This document shows, in pieces, positions 1 through 13,200 of a DNA stretch of 64,000 nucleotides. The notes under the pieces are model-generated. The model searched no databases. It was not told the origin of the DNA and saw nothing but the letters and a program-made list of their open reading frames with translations. The position numbers were made by a program, and so were the translations under genes. Source of the DNA: Salvator merianae (lineage: Eukaryota; Chordata; Lepidosauria; Squamata; Teiidae); contig QVOM02000001.1 in assembly GCA_003586115.2 (NCBI GenBank), positions 10,373,300-10,437,299 on the forward strand, read 5' to 3'. The number at the start of each line of letters is the position of its first letter. Positions within the stretch are counted from its first letter, which is position 1.

Positions 1-719
1 TCTGGGTTCTTGAAGGAGGGAGGAACACAGCACAATGCACCGCTTCCAGCAGACGTGCACCCCAGCAGCCATACCAGTGCCAAAGCAGGGGAGGATCCCT
101 CCCTCCTCCCTGATCCCAGCGCTCAGTCACTGGACAAAATGGCAAAAAGAAGTCGGAGCACAGCAGGACAACCCACAGCCTTTAGCACGGAGGTGAATCC
201 TCATCCCTGGTTACATGCCCAAAAAGCCTCAGGGAGAAAGTGGGGCTCTTACAAGCTTTGCTGTTATGGCTGCTCAAGCACAGTTTGCCTGCCGGCCCAG
301 CCAGCCAGACAAGGATGGGCTGAACGTGAAAGACTCCTCTTTCATCTCATCCTGCTCCCGATCAGCAAAGTGGTGCTGCACAGGGTAAGAGAAAGGGTGG
401 ACCCTCCTCCTCTGCACTCAAGAGCTGATGGGTTTTATTATATTTTTCCCAGAGCAGTGGTGCCCCATAGCTCCCCCAAACTTCCATTTTCCAACGGGAC
501 AAGTACGTACCTATCACAGATTTGCCCTAAAGTGGTTTCCTGGAATCCAAATTGTGTATAATCAAGTTCCTGGATCACAGCGAATGAGGAAAGTCACAGG
601 GGAATGAATCTGCCTAATGGGAGTGATAACTGTACTCAAAGGAGACATCTGCATATACTCAGGTGGCCTTTTCTTTTTCTTCAAACATTCAGGACCAATC
701 TGGAGGGGATCTGTGGTTC

Positions 720-985
720 AAGCAGGATTGTCCTGACAACAAAATGAAAGCTGTTCCAGCTGACCTGCTGCCTACTGCTTTGAATGTTACATTTTTGTTG
801 TAGTAGTTTACTGTATGTAATGTTGCGTATTGTTCTATTTTGAATATTATTGATTGGATGATTTTTATATTTTGATTATGACCTTGAAAATTTTTATGGC
901 GCTTGTAAGCCACCTTGAGCAATTTTTTTTAGAAAGGTGGTATACAAATAAATTGAATGGATGGATGAATGAATGAATGAATCCC
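720..985 (+). repeat. CR1/L2-type LINE 3' tail with (GAAT)n
   Basis: The tail 'gtaagccaccttgagc...gaaaggtggtatacaaataaattg' followed by (GGAT/GAAT)n at about 956-983 is the typical 3' end of CR1/L2-type LINEs in squamates. The rest of 1-1141 is MARS1 intron with nothing else recognised. Confidence 0.6.
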
Positions 986-1141
986 CTAGAAGGGAAGAAG
1001 ACAACGGGCAAGGGAAGAATCATCATTTCTCTTTAGTTCACACACCACTGCTGCCTGAGCTTGGAAAGAACCCTTCCAGATAAAGACTTTGACTAAACCA
1101 CAGAGATAGCACATAGTCCAAGAGCCACTTCGAGGACTTAC

Positions 1142-1273
1142 TTGACCTTCTCCAGCAACTGGTTGTACTGGCGTAGCTCTAGGGTGACATGAGCCAGCAA
1201 GCGCTTGTCATCCTGACTCAGCTCCATGGTGGGAACACGGCCCCCAAAGAACTTGCACACAAAGGACCCAGCT
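1142..1273 (-). CDS. MARS1: MARS1 exon 16 (last in window)
   Basis: Residues 663-706 ([14 protein letters not shown]...[18 protein letters not shown]), the first helices of the anticodon-binding domain. Acceptor CTCTTTCAG, donor GTAAGT, leaving in phase 2. The next exon was searched for in 1-1141 and not found. Confidence 0.95.
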
Positions 1274-4200
1274 CTGAAAGAGAGGCGAGAAAAGAGAGCT
1301 CAGTCGTATTGCGTTGCTTCTAGTCGCCATGACCCACAATTTGGGCAATAAATCACTGACACCTCAACAGGAAATGTGGAGGTGAAGACAGAAGTCACTT
1401 ATAGGAGACAAGCTTCAAGCAAGCACACTTAAGGCTTGCTTCATAAGGGCACATGCATTAAACGAAAAGTATGTTCCCTAAAATGCCTGCCTTGCTTTAA
1501 TGGAACTATTAAAAATAGTTTTGTTATCCTGGTCCCCGGCCCCTTGGAAAAAAAAGAAAAGAAAGCAAGAAGACAAGGGCCCATTGCCCATCAACCCCAC
1601 AGCAAATGTAAGGCGTCTTTCTCCCCAGACTACCTGTTAATAAAGTTGCCAAGGGTATTGAGCAGTTCTGAGTTATTCTTAAGCATGAGATCATTCCACG
1701 AGAAAGCGCTGTCTTGGCTCTCTGGCCGGACGTAGAGCAGGTAGAAGCGCCAGATATCTGCTGGAATGCCCGTGTCCTTAGCCATGTCCCCAAAGACTCC
1801 CACACCACGACTCTTGGAGAACTTCCCATCTTCGTAGTTCAGGTACTCTGCAGACAGAAGGGAGGGCTTTAAGGCTCTGAGCAAGTTACCCTGGAGCTTC
1901 CATGTTCTGAACTGGCTTTGATGTGGCATTAGCAGCTTAACTTCAAGTCAGCAACTCTTGTAGGGGCTGGAAATCACAACTTATTAGGGATGGGGCAAAC
2001 CCGCGTTCAGTTGAATAGAAAAGGGGATTAGAAGGCAAAGGTCTGTTAGGTGCTCCCCCTGCACCCCTGCTACCTTCAGCTTCACTTGCATACATGCAAG
2101 GAAACCCAAGAAGCGGGGAAGTCTCCTGCTTGCCGTTTGCTTGGCTGAAGGCATTATCAGGCCCTTTGTGGGCAGGGCCTATAGCGTAAAACGGGGCACA
2201 TGTTTGGGACATTACCGCACATGTGCCAATGTATGCTGAGGCTCTCTGCGCATGGGCCTTCCACGTGCGACCTGTGTGATGGCGTAAAAAGTAACTGTGG
2301 TGGCTCAGGAATGGCAACAATTTACTCTTGCAGGAATACCTGTTGCAATAAGATGGTTGACCAGGGTATAATCTTCACCAGTCCCCAGAAGGGAGCAGGG
2401 AAACACAACACTGTGGAAGGGGACGTTGTCCTTGGCCATGAAGTTATAAAGCTGAACCTGAACAATGACAGAGGATGTTTTACACAATATTAAGGGACAC
2501 ACTTCCTTCTACCACCATCTACCCTGTGCTGACTGCACACAGTTAAACATTTACAAGGTGCGCTTATTTTGTAATTTCTAATTACAAGGCAAATAATCCG
2601 AGGGTATAGATCTGTCTGATGATAATCACATGAGCTACAATGCAGTGAAGAGGAAGTGTTCTGGTTCCTCGACTGGAACAAGTCATGCACAGATGATTGT
2701 CGCACCCCAGAAGTGCCAAGAAGACTTGATATGATTTCCAGTCTTACCCGTAAAGCTGACGAATATCCTCCAGATTTGTGGTTTCTGGGACTGTGAAATT
2801 TACGTATTCATGATGGGGATTTTGTATACCCTCTCTGTATTTGCATTTTTGTGCTGCCTTTTCATCTCTCTCCCTCCATATTCCACCAAAAATGGAATCC
2901 TATGGGAGAGAGAAGGAGTAGCACAAAACCTGCTGGAGCTAATCTTTCAGATCTGCTTGAGCCTATTTTACACAAAGAAGCTTTTTCGGAAAGGTTCTGT
3001 TAGCATTATCTCTTCTGTAACGAGGATCATCATTCAGTAGGAAATCCCCAAGATTAATTAAGCTTGTTACCTGCTCTGGGTTCTTCCACCATTTCTCCCA
3101 CTTGTCAGTGTAATTGGCTGCAATGGACAGGTAACCAATGGGAGCATCAAACCAGACATAGAACACCTATAAAAAGGACAAGAAGATGAATCAGAGGAGG
3201 CAAACAGGAGATGTTTCCAGTTTTATCCCCATCCACAGCATGCTTTCGACCTGGTATTTCTTCTGAAAATCCGGCATCGGGTGCTCTCATGCTTGATGAG
3301 ATATGTGAATTTGAGCTGAATACTGAAAAGTTGGAGACCATGGGGGTGGGCGATTCCTTGGTATGGGAACTGGACAATTTGAATTGTCTTGATGAGGCTG
3401 CATGTTCCCTGAAGAAGCACCAACATAGCCTAGTGGTGTTTTCTGAGATGTCACTGATGACAGAGATCCAAGTAGCTTCACTGCCTATAAGCAATGGTTA
3501 TGGCCATTCATTGGCAGGGAGAACCAAGCCACAGTGGATCCATGCACAGACAATCTGGTTGATCTGGAAACTGTAGACAGAAACCTGGCAAATCAGCTGC
3601 TTGCTAGAAACGCTCACCCTCACCTTAAGGTTTTATTGCAGGCCTGTCAGGTCCTATCCACCCTGTGACCTGGTTATCTAAAGGAACATCACCTGCTAGA
3701 CAGACAGGACTAGCTACTATACTATTCAGATGAAGCCATCCGACATGTGCTGCCACCTGTGGTAATTACTTGGCAACATCCAGGTGGAAGTATTTTTCAT
3801 AAGGCACCCAACAAACCCTGTGCTGCTTTCTCTTTGCTTGCACTTATTTAAACAAGGAAGTTCAGCGCTAGACTTCGGTTTTGCTTAATCAGCTTTTATT
3901 TATTTATTACACTACTTATATTTTTATACCATCCCATACCTGATGGTTTCAGAGCAGTTTACAAATAATATAGGACAGTGAAATTGTGATGAAGCACAAG
4001 ATAGCATTTTTGAAAAATAAAATTGCAAACCATTTTGCTCTCTGAAAAAGGATGCATAAACTTCTATATAAATACTACTGCTAAAATGATTGTAACAGCC
4101 ATTTTAGGAGATAACCCAGCACAAATGCCCATCCCACCCCAGTTAGAATCCCAGTCTCTCAGTCCACCTTCTAAATGGCAGAAAAAGCAGTGTCTTTCCT

Positions 4201-7200
4201 GTGAGCAAATCTAGAGGGGGCAACCTTTCACTATACAAGAAGAAGAACTGGCTAGAGATGTACACGAACTCAGATCCTAAGGTTCAGTTCAGTTTAAATT
4301 GAACCAAACCTTCCTGCATTTGGTTCAATCCAGAACCAGGGTTGAACAGTTTATGAACAGTTCAAGGTTAAAATTTTAAAAACTCATTGGAAATATGTTG
4401 AAAAAACTTTAACGGTTCAAATTCTGTTTGTCAAAGCAACCCTGGTTCTGTTCAAATTGAACCAAGCCCTTTTCAAAAGGGGTGGTTCAGTTCAAACTGA
4501 GCTGGTTCAAACTGATTGGTTCTATTCGAACCAATCAAATTCGAACTGAATTTGTATATCTCTACAACCGGCAGTACAATGAAAGGAGGCAGCACTAATA
4601 CTTGGATTCCAAGCTCTCAGGTCATTTTCCCCCTAGCTCACCTTGTCACGGAAGCCATCCAGAGGGACTGGTGTGCCCCACTTCAAGTCACGGGTGATGC
4701 AACGTGGCTTGAGACCATCACGAATCCAAGAGCGAGTGATATATCTGGAATTGGGAGTCCAGTCCCCAGTTGACTGAGACAGAGCCAGCCACTTTTCCAA
4801 GCTCTCTTCCAACTGATTGTGGGATGAAAAGAGGCAATAACTGGGGTTTGTGACCAAAATCATAACAGTATTTAACATTCACTATTACCCTTAATAATAG
4901 TGCACTGTACACATGAAGTCCTGTCCTTCTTGGAACTATTTTCTAATGGCACAGAAGAGACTTACTTTGGGCAGGTCCAAAAAGAGATGCTGGGAGGATT
5001 TCACGACAGGGGTGCCTTGGCAGACTTTGCACACAGGTTTCTGTAAGAAAGGGAAGAGAACATGATGGTGTGCTGAGCTAAAACCCCAAAACTAAATGCA
5101 GTGAAGAAACTGGGGCCCATCTTATACATAGTGTTATCATAAGGGCAAAACTGCTGGGTGCTGAAAGATCACTAACGACTTAAATTTCTCAGCAGATGCT
5201 CACTGCACAACTAGAAAATGTACAATATAGGGCTCTTGCAGACAAAGATGCACAGATAGGACCAATGCGGTTTGCTACAAAGAACTTTGGAATGTTTGAG
5301 GTGGACCTGGGCAGATGGCATCAGCATGAGACCAATAGAGTTCTTCTTGGCTACAGTAATCCACCATCCTTTTATACTAACTTCAGTTATTTACACTCTT
5401 GCTGCTATTTACTACTTGCTAGCCTTATACTAAACTGAAAGATGCCACATCTGGAAGCTGGCTTAGTGAAGAAAACTAGTGTGAGAAGATGCTCTTCACA
5501 TTCCTGTTCCTACTATTTGGCTACCCAGAAGCTCCTCAGAAGGACATTTTTGGGACAGAAAGCTGGGCTAGTGGAAGTTTGGTTTGATCCAGTATAGTCT
5601 TCCATGTCAGAACAGCAATGGTCAAGAATCAATGATCAAGGGCCAATATGTGTGATCCTTCAGATGCTGCTGAAATACAAGTAGAATGACAACTCTTTGC
5701 CATGAACCTTTCTCAAATGATAGTTCAGCAATAACTAGAGGCCTTGAATCAACAACTGCTGTTTAACAATTGTTAAACTGATTTAGCACAAAACTCAAAG
5801 GCCAAAGGCATCCATACTATTTTATTCTTCTCATGGTAAACATTAATATTTTGTTTTCCCATATTTCCAATGTGCTCGTATGCTTAGACAGGAGAGATGA
5901 CATAATATAAAATGACTTGGTTGGAAACCAAGTCTTGTAGCTTGAGGCAGACTTGGTACATGGGCTTTTGGAAACTACTGTCTCTCGTACTCAACCATTA
6001 TCTGCAGTATATCAACAGTAACACTCTGATTAATCTTACAAAGTTGCTGGATCAATTGCTGAGAAGATACAGAGAAGCATTAAGCCGCTAAATTATGGCA
6101 TAAATATTAAGTGGGGTTTTTTTGCACTTTACACTAGGGAGCGTTTGCACACTCACTAATGAAGTGCATCTGCACCTTTGGAGGCCCTAGCAATGAGAAG
6201 CAGGCTACAGCTGCTCCTATTGCTACTTGCTGTGAAGCACAAAACTGTGCTCCACAGCTGTACCAGGACCAGCTGGACTGCTACCAGTACACAGCATTCG
6301 CATACTCTTTTGAGTGCGAATGCTGCACAGTGCAGCATGGCTGTGGTATTGTGCTGTGTTCCCAGTCACCATGGCAGTGGCCAGAAGTTTCCCCAGCTGT
6401 TGTTATGGTGTAGGCCACCAGAATTCGCACTGCAAATACTGGCAGCCCATTGCTGAGATGTTCGAGATTTTGTACTGCAAAGGGCTTTCACGCTGCAGGG
6501 TCTTTTCCACTGTGGAATGTTCACTGGTGAACATTCAATGATGGAAAATGTGAAAAAGCCCAGTATCTTAAGAGGGGATATTTTGAGAGGTTATGGGATT
6601 TCCTTTTTCCAACTGCACAGAAAGGAAAGAATCATCTTCTAGCTGCTTGGATTCCATTGCTGTTTCCAGGGAACAGAAGAATCACGTTTTGGCAATCCAA
6701 GGTACAGAGGGAGAAAAGCGTTTCTATGAGCATAAAGGTAGTGGTACCTTAAGTTCAGTGGCATTGATCAGTTTTCCACATTTGTCACACTGGTCCCCAC
6801 GAGCCTCTTCGTAATTGCAGAAGGGGCAGATGCCTTCCACAAAACGGTCTGCCAGGAATCGATTACACGCCTCACACTTCAATTGATCTACTGTCTCTGT
6901 CAACAGGTAGTTCTTTTCCAGCAGCTTCTGGAAAATGTCCTGGGCTATTCTGAGGCATGAATGAGAGAAATGCAAATCGGGTAACCTTCACAATTCATCC
7001 TGTTTTTCACCAATAGCAAAAGTCACACCATGTCAAACCTGGTAGTACAGTGGGAAAGTTTTCAAGTGTGACATACTTTTAAGACAGGGAGCATCACTGC
7101 CCATTCAGTGCCTAAAGTGGTTCAAAAATCATAATTAAAAAATCCAGCTACAATTCCACGGTTCAGGTGTCAGCTAACAATTTCACCAAGTAACTCTCTC

Positions 7201-10200
7201 TTAGGTGTGCAATATTTGGGTGCACATTTGTCAGTCTTACAGCATGTAGCTACGTGAACTTGGCTCAGCACTAAGGATCCTTACAGGTTCTGATACCAGG
7301 GTGATCCTTGGCATTGCAGGAAGATTTGATGAGAACTGATAGGCACACAACTCGGTCTGGCTTTGCCTCATAGAAGAAGGTAGAAGTAAACTTTTTGCTT
7401 CTAACCAGCATTCCCTCTAGGGGAATACAGACAGAACAAACAAGGTTCTACCTCTTGAGCTGAGAGATAGTTCTTTGGCTCATACTTTTCCTAGATCTTT
7501 CTAGCAGCCTCTTTCCCAATCTCCCTGTGTGCTCAGTCCTGCCTCCTTGCTCAATTGTCTGCTGTCAAAGATATTTTGAAAGCCAGCAGCAGTGAGGCAG
7601 CTGGTGGGATGAAGCACGCAGGCACAAAACTGGGAAAGTGGCTACCAGGAAGCCTCAGGCTAAGTATAAGCCAAAGGACTAGCTCCTGACTCAGAAGCAG
7701 GACCCCATTTGTTCCAGCTGTGTGAACAATGTAGAGGGAACATAATCTCTAACTGTAACCTCTGGATATCTCTCTCTTCCTATTAATATCCTTGCACACT
7801 GATTATAATGCGAGTTAGAGGAATGAAACCTTTGGCAAAATCCTTTGCATCTACAGCAAACCTTTGCTTTTACAAACCTTTAATGGAATTTTCAAATTTG
7901 ATGGACAAAGTTCCATCAATTCACTTAGTGCAGGAACTATTACACAGCTGGGAACAGAGAAAACTGTCAGTTTCCTTGCTATTAGTCACTGCTGGAGACA
8001 AAATGGCGAAGTCACATGCTTTCTTTTCCCCTCCCCTTTTTCACTTCCCTTCTGAAAGCCTTCAAAAGGAACCTGATGACTTAACATTCTTCTTTGAAAT
8101 TTACCAAGACCTTTCAAATGAACTGACAGATTGAAAAAGGGTTCAATGGGCAAGGAGCCCCTCTATACAAGCCAATAAATAGAGGGTTTCCTGGTTACCA
8201 CTGAAGCAAGTCTGCCAGCAACCTGGTTGCAAAGGAGGCAAGATGGCTTCCTCCATTTAGACCTTATCCACTGCTATGACCTGGATCACTAATGAATTGC
8301 ACCATGCTCATTAACACCATAAGCTTTATTCTGGGATAAGAACAGCTACACAAGATTATTCACAGGGAAAAAACCCCCAAAGCAGAATGGTGGCTTTCAA
8401 GGCACTCATCTGCCACTTGCTCAGCAGCCCAGGAACTGTCAAAGTCTGAATCATCTACTGCTACTCATGCAGAGGTACCTCTTGTGGCCAAAAGGAAGCC
8501 ATCAATAAAATAAAAAAATGAAAGGTTTCTTTGGCTGGAGACTATTTATCCACAGAAAGGGACTAGTAAGAGTTTATTTAGAAGGATGTATATAATGCAA
8601 GGCTAAGCCAAAGGTGCGGAAGAAAAAAAGGAGTCCCTCACAAGCCATTGTTACCCCTTTTCCCCCAGATAGCTCTACATCCACCTAATCATACTTACGT
8701 GGTCTGATGGGGTGTGGTTGTGCGGCCAAAGAAGTCAAAAGAGATGTTGAACCACTGGTAGATCTGGCTGTGGACAACGTAGTATTTATCGCAGATCTGC
8801 TGTGGGGTCATCCCTTCCTCCATGGCCTTCGTCTCTGTAGCAGTGCCATACTCATCAGTCCCACATAGGTACAGCGTGTTCCAGTTGCGCAGGCGGCAGT
8901 ATCTAGATGGGAAAATTGGCCACTAGTTGCCAGCATGTTCATCATCACCACTACCCAAAAGCTAAGATCTCAAAAAGTTCTTCCACACATCAAATGAGTC
9001 AAAGCTCTTGGGTTGAGGAAGGGGAAGAAGAAAAAAAGAGGCTTCTACAGATTCAAACCATGTTGTGCTACAGCTGCCTTTGTTTCCCTAGTGTGTTAAC
9101 AGAAAGAAGACATGCCATGAACTTACCTGGCAAAGGTATCAGCACTAAGCACACAGCCAATTATGTTTCCCAGATGAGGAACGTTGTTGACATAGGGCAA
9201 TGCACTGGTGATCAGCACATTCTTCATGCCTTCCATAGGCAGACTGGGAAGAAGAGAAATAAATATTTAAAAAGGAGCTTCTGATTTAATAAAGAGAGAC
9301 AAAGACACATGGAAAAAGCATGTGCCCATATCTCAAGGTTGTGGTATAAGATCCAGGGAAACGTGAGAATTCTGTGATTTAGAGGAACAAATGAGTAGAA
9401 GTTGTTTTTTTCTAACTATTCCCCCATTCATCCTCAGAACAAAATCAGAAGTTAAAACATTAACATTCTAACAATTAAAAATACAGGTCAATACTGTATA
9501 ACCCGTGTTATCTCATTCATACATAGATCTCACTGTTATGATTCATTTGATGCCTAATTTTCAGCTGTAGAAAAACTCCATGAAAAGTTGACAAACGTCA
9601 CCACAGAACAGGTTATGCAGAACACAAGTGGTTGAACTGTGGTCATCCAGATGTTGCTGTACTAAAATTCCCAGGCGTCATATCCAGTCTAGCCAATGGC
9701 AAGGAACGATGGGTGTTGAAATGAGGAACATCTGGAGGACCACAGTTTGCGTAGCACTGATGTAGAGAATAGAAGCAGATACTGTTTCTTTGGAAAAATA
9801 AGACAGCTCCTCTGAAGCCTTCTTTTCTATCTCTGTATTATTTCTATGAGACCTAGAAATTAAGATTCTGTAAAGTGCTTACACAGGTTGCTGGGGCTTC
9901 CAAGGTTTAGGGAGAGCACTTGGTCCTTTGACCCAGATGTTTGCAATTGTTTCAATCTCCTCCTCTGACAGATGCCACTGAGCAGACTCTTCTTCCTAGT
10001 AAGGACAATATGGGAAGATACTGGTAAGATAGCTGCTTCCCTCCCTTTGAATCTGTCTGACCCTCAGGATCTACAATCCTAACAGCATTTACTAAAAAGG
10101 TGGCAGAACACAAAACACTATGGCAGAAACTGGCAGTGTATACATGTAATCCTGTATTTTAAGATACCCCAGGGGAACTTGGTCTTCAGAACCACCCTGG

Positions 10201-13200
10201 ACTGGCAGGGTTCAGTGCCAAGCTCTGCAAAAGAAAAAGGATATTGGGACTTCCTTAAAAAAAGGGTCCTGGCAAGCGTTTCTTGACAGATCTGGATGAT
10301 GCTACATCCATGCACTGTGTGCAAAGGCTGTTGCATTGACACTCAGCAACTCTGTACAACTCTAAATGGGGCTATAGTCATAGTTCTTAAAGACAGTGAC
10401 ATTCCCTAGTCACACAAGAAACACTGGACAGAAGAGTTTTAGCACATATAGTCATTCCTTGTATAACACTATGGTATGGTTTCCACAACCCGCCATGTAT
10501 TACAAAACCAAGACTTGCAAGTACTTGTCACCTATGGCCAACTGGGATTTGGAGAAACATGGAGGTCTAATCTATCAATGTAAGTCAATGGCGCCACAGA
10601 GACAACCAGTGTACATTCAGTGGCACTGTGGAGCATAGGCATAGACTTTTTATAAGTCAGTGATTCTGCAGAAGGAAGTGTCAACATACTGCTGTATGTC
10701 AGTGGCACCCCAGAGGTCAAATCACATCACTGAAAGCTTCCAGACTGCATTAAACTAGTGGAGTCATCACATTTTTTTAAAGCCACAAAAGACTAAAATT
10801 GGACCCTGATTCACACAGAAAAAAGCAAAGTATGAGACAATACCTTTGACTCATTAGAGGCAGGCTTCTCTAAGGCCAGACTGGGAGCAGGCTGTTTTTG
10901 CAGATGAGTTTTAAGCTCAGTCAATCCCTTAGAAGTCCAAACAGCCTCAACTGCCTTCTTACAGTGCTTCTTCAGGTTCATGGTCTGGAACCATCTCCTC
11001 AGGGCTTTCCATGCATCTTTAAAATCAGAAGATTGACCTTCATTTCCAAGGAAAAACCTCCATTTACTATAGACCCTTTAGGATTCAACCCCCAACACAT
11101 AAATCTTTAAGTTGATATTGGTTAATACACCAATCAAGCTTGTGAAATAGTGCCCACAGGTTTGCTCCTCTCCTCCCAGCTGGAGGGGCAGAATGCCAGC
11201 TGAGACAAGAGCAACATGGGACAAAACAGCCATTGTAGGAATCACCTACACCATGACAATTTTCAAAAACACACAAGAACCAGAACAGACTCACACAACT
11301 AGAAAGTGGTTAGCCAACTGCATGTTAGGGTATTCTGGAATTTTCAGGTGACCAATTACATGTTCCTCATAAGAAAGTTCTCACCTGACAAGAAGGATTC
11401 ATCCCTTAGGAAAGGAAACAAAGACCCCCACAGGACAATATCAACTGCTGACTCAGCATCCTAGATTAAAAAGTCAACAAAACTGGGTTCACCAAACAAG
11501 TCTAGAAGGGGCAGCCTGGATATTTATCTCAAGACTCAAAGGCAACTCCAACAAAATTGTAAAAGAAATACATTCTTACTGTGATACAAATGTGTAGCAT
11601 TAAATCTATGCTGTCCATCATTAATGTAGCCTACTACAGGCATAACAAGAAAAAATCTTATTGCAACATTTATATGCGTACCACCGTTTAATTCTACTAA
11701 TGCAGTTTGCAATTATTTTTTTTTAAAAAAAGATAACTTCCATTGTATTATAGCTCCTAGTAAATACAGTAATAAAAATAAAGTCAACACAATCTAGCAT
11801 GACTGCATATATTAGTCAGAATATCCTACATTTGGTTTTGGCTGTATATAATCAACAATTTTGTTGTTGTTCACAAGAATGCAAAGTGCAGCATCCAGAA
11901 AATTTCACTTTCTTGTAAATAGCAGATTACTAGGCCTGAAGATTCTGAAGGCTTATCTGCACATATGCATGCAATGCCCACTCTAAGACTAGAAAGCCAC
12001 ATTTAAGGCAGGAATAAAATGGTAAGCAGTCGTTTTGGATTTGCTGATTCAGATGTGTTATTTTATAGGGATTCGGGGGTAAAAAACTGTAGTTCTCTTT
12101 CCATCCCTTCTCTTTGCTTGTTTTCCCTTAACCCTATCCCATTGCAAACCACAAAAAAATGTGCTGTGAATAATAAAACTTTGCCAGATGGGATTCAAAT
12201 ATAACAGATGTTCTTCCATTTGTTAGCTGGGATAAGAGTCATTTTTGCCCCAACTGTTACACACAGTTTCTTACTTACCCCAGAAAGGTAAGGAGTGCCC
12301 TTTTTGGTAAGAATCTGGTCAATATAGTTCAGTGGTTTCTGAATGATCTGGGCAACCTCAGCTCCCTTCTTTCCTTGGACCACATGCAGATACAGGGCTG
12401 TTGACAAAGTAGGCTAAGAGGAAAGTCATCAGAGAATGGTCACTTTATTTTGCTTCTCCTAGGAATAGCACAGAATATTGCAACAGATACACGGTCAGTT
12501 TCCAGCACACCAGCACACTGCAAAATGACCAAAGACAAATGCCAGATGTGGCTGTGCAAACTAGGATGTGCAAAGAAATCCAGCCAGTGGGTGCTCTCCC
12601 CTTTGCAAAGCAGAGGGACATGTGGACACCTCAACAGCCTTCACAGTATTCAAGTTCTCTCTCCATATGCAAAGCATGTATCTGAACGAGATACATGCTG
12701 CTCAACAGATTATTTAGAATATTTTACACCACTTCCGATCTTGTTTTCTGCTTCTGCCATGCTAGTTTAATGAAGAAATGGAATTCAAATTAGATCTAAA
12801 CAGATGAAAAAGTAATTTTCTTATAATACACTCTGCTATGCTATGATTCAAAGACGTAGCCATGTTAGTCTGGATCAGTATAGCAAGGGTGTCTAGTAGC
12901 ATTTTAGAGACTAACAGAGAAAAAGAAGTTGGAAGCATGAGCTATTATAGACTAAGACTGATGAAATAAGCTTAGGACCTTTCTGCACTGAATTTTATTC
13001 TGGATTACATAGGGGCCTGCCATCCAAATGCTAGTGTAGACTGCAGCAAGCTCCAACCAGGGCCTGCCTGTAGTCTGCTAGCATGTGGATCCAAAGACAT
13101 AATCCAGAATAAGGTCCAGTGCAGACAGGGCCCTAGTCTGCCAAAGCTCATGCTATCAACTTCTTTCTCTCTGTTAGTCTCTAAGGTGCTACTGGACACC

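Noticed and set aside
10..561. 183-codon open frame at the left edge
   Set aside because: Low-complexity composition, no similarity to any protein I recognise, and it lies in a MARS1 intron next to repeat sequence.
4245..4572. Palindromic GGTTCAA blocks as a steroid-receptor enhancer
   Set aside because: Terminal inverted repeats and a diverged 8-bp target duplication explain the structure as a hAT MITE.
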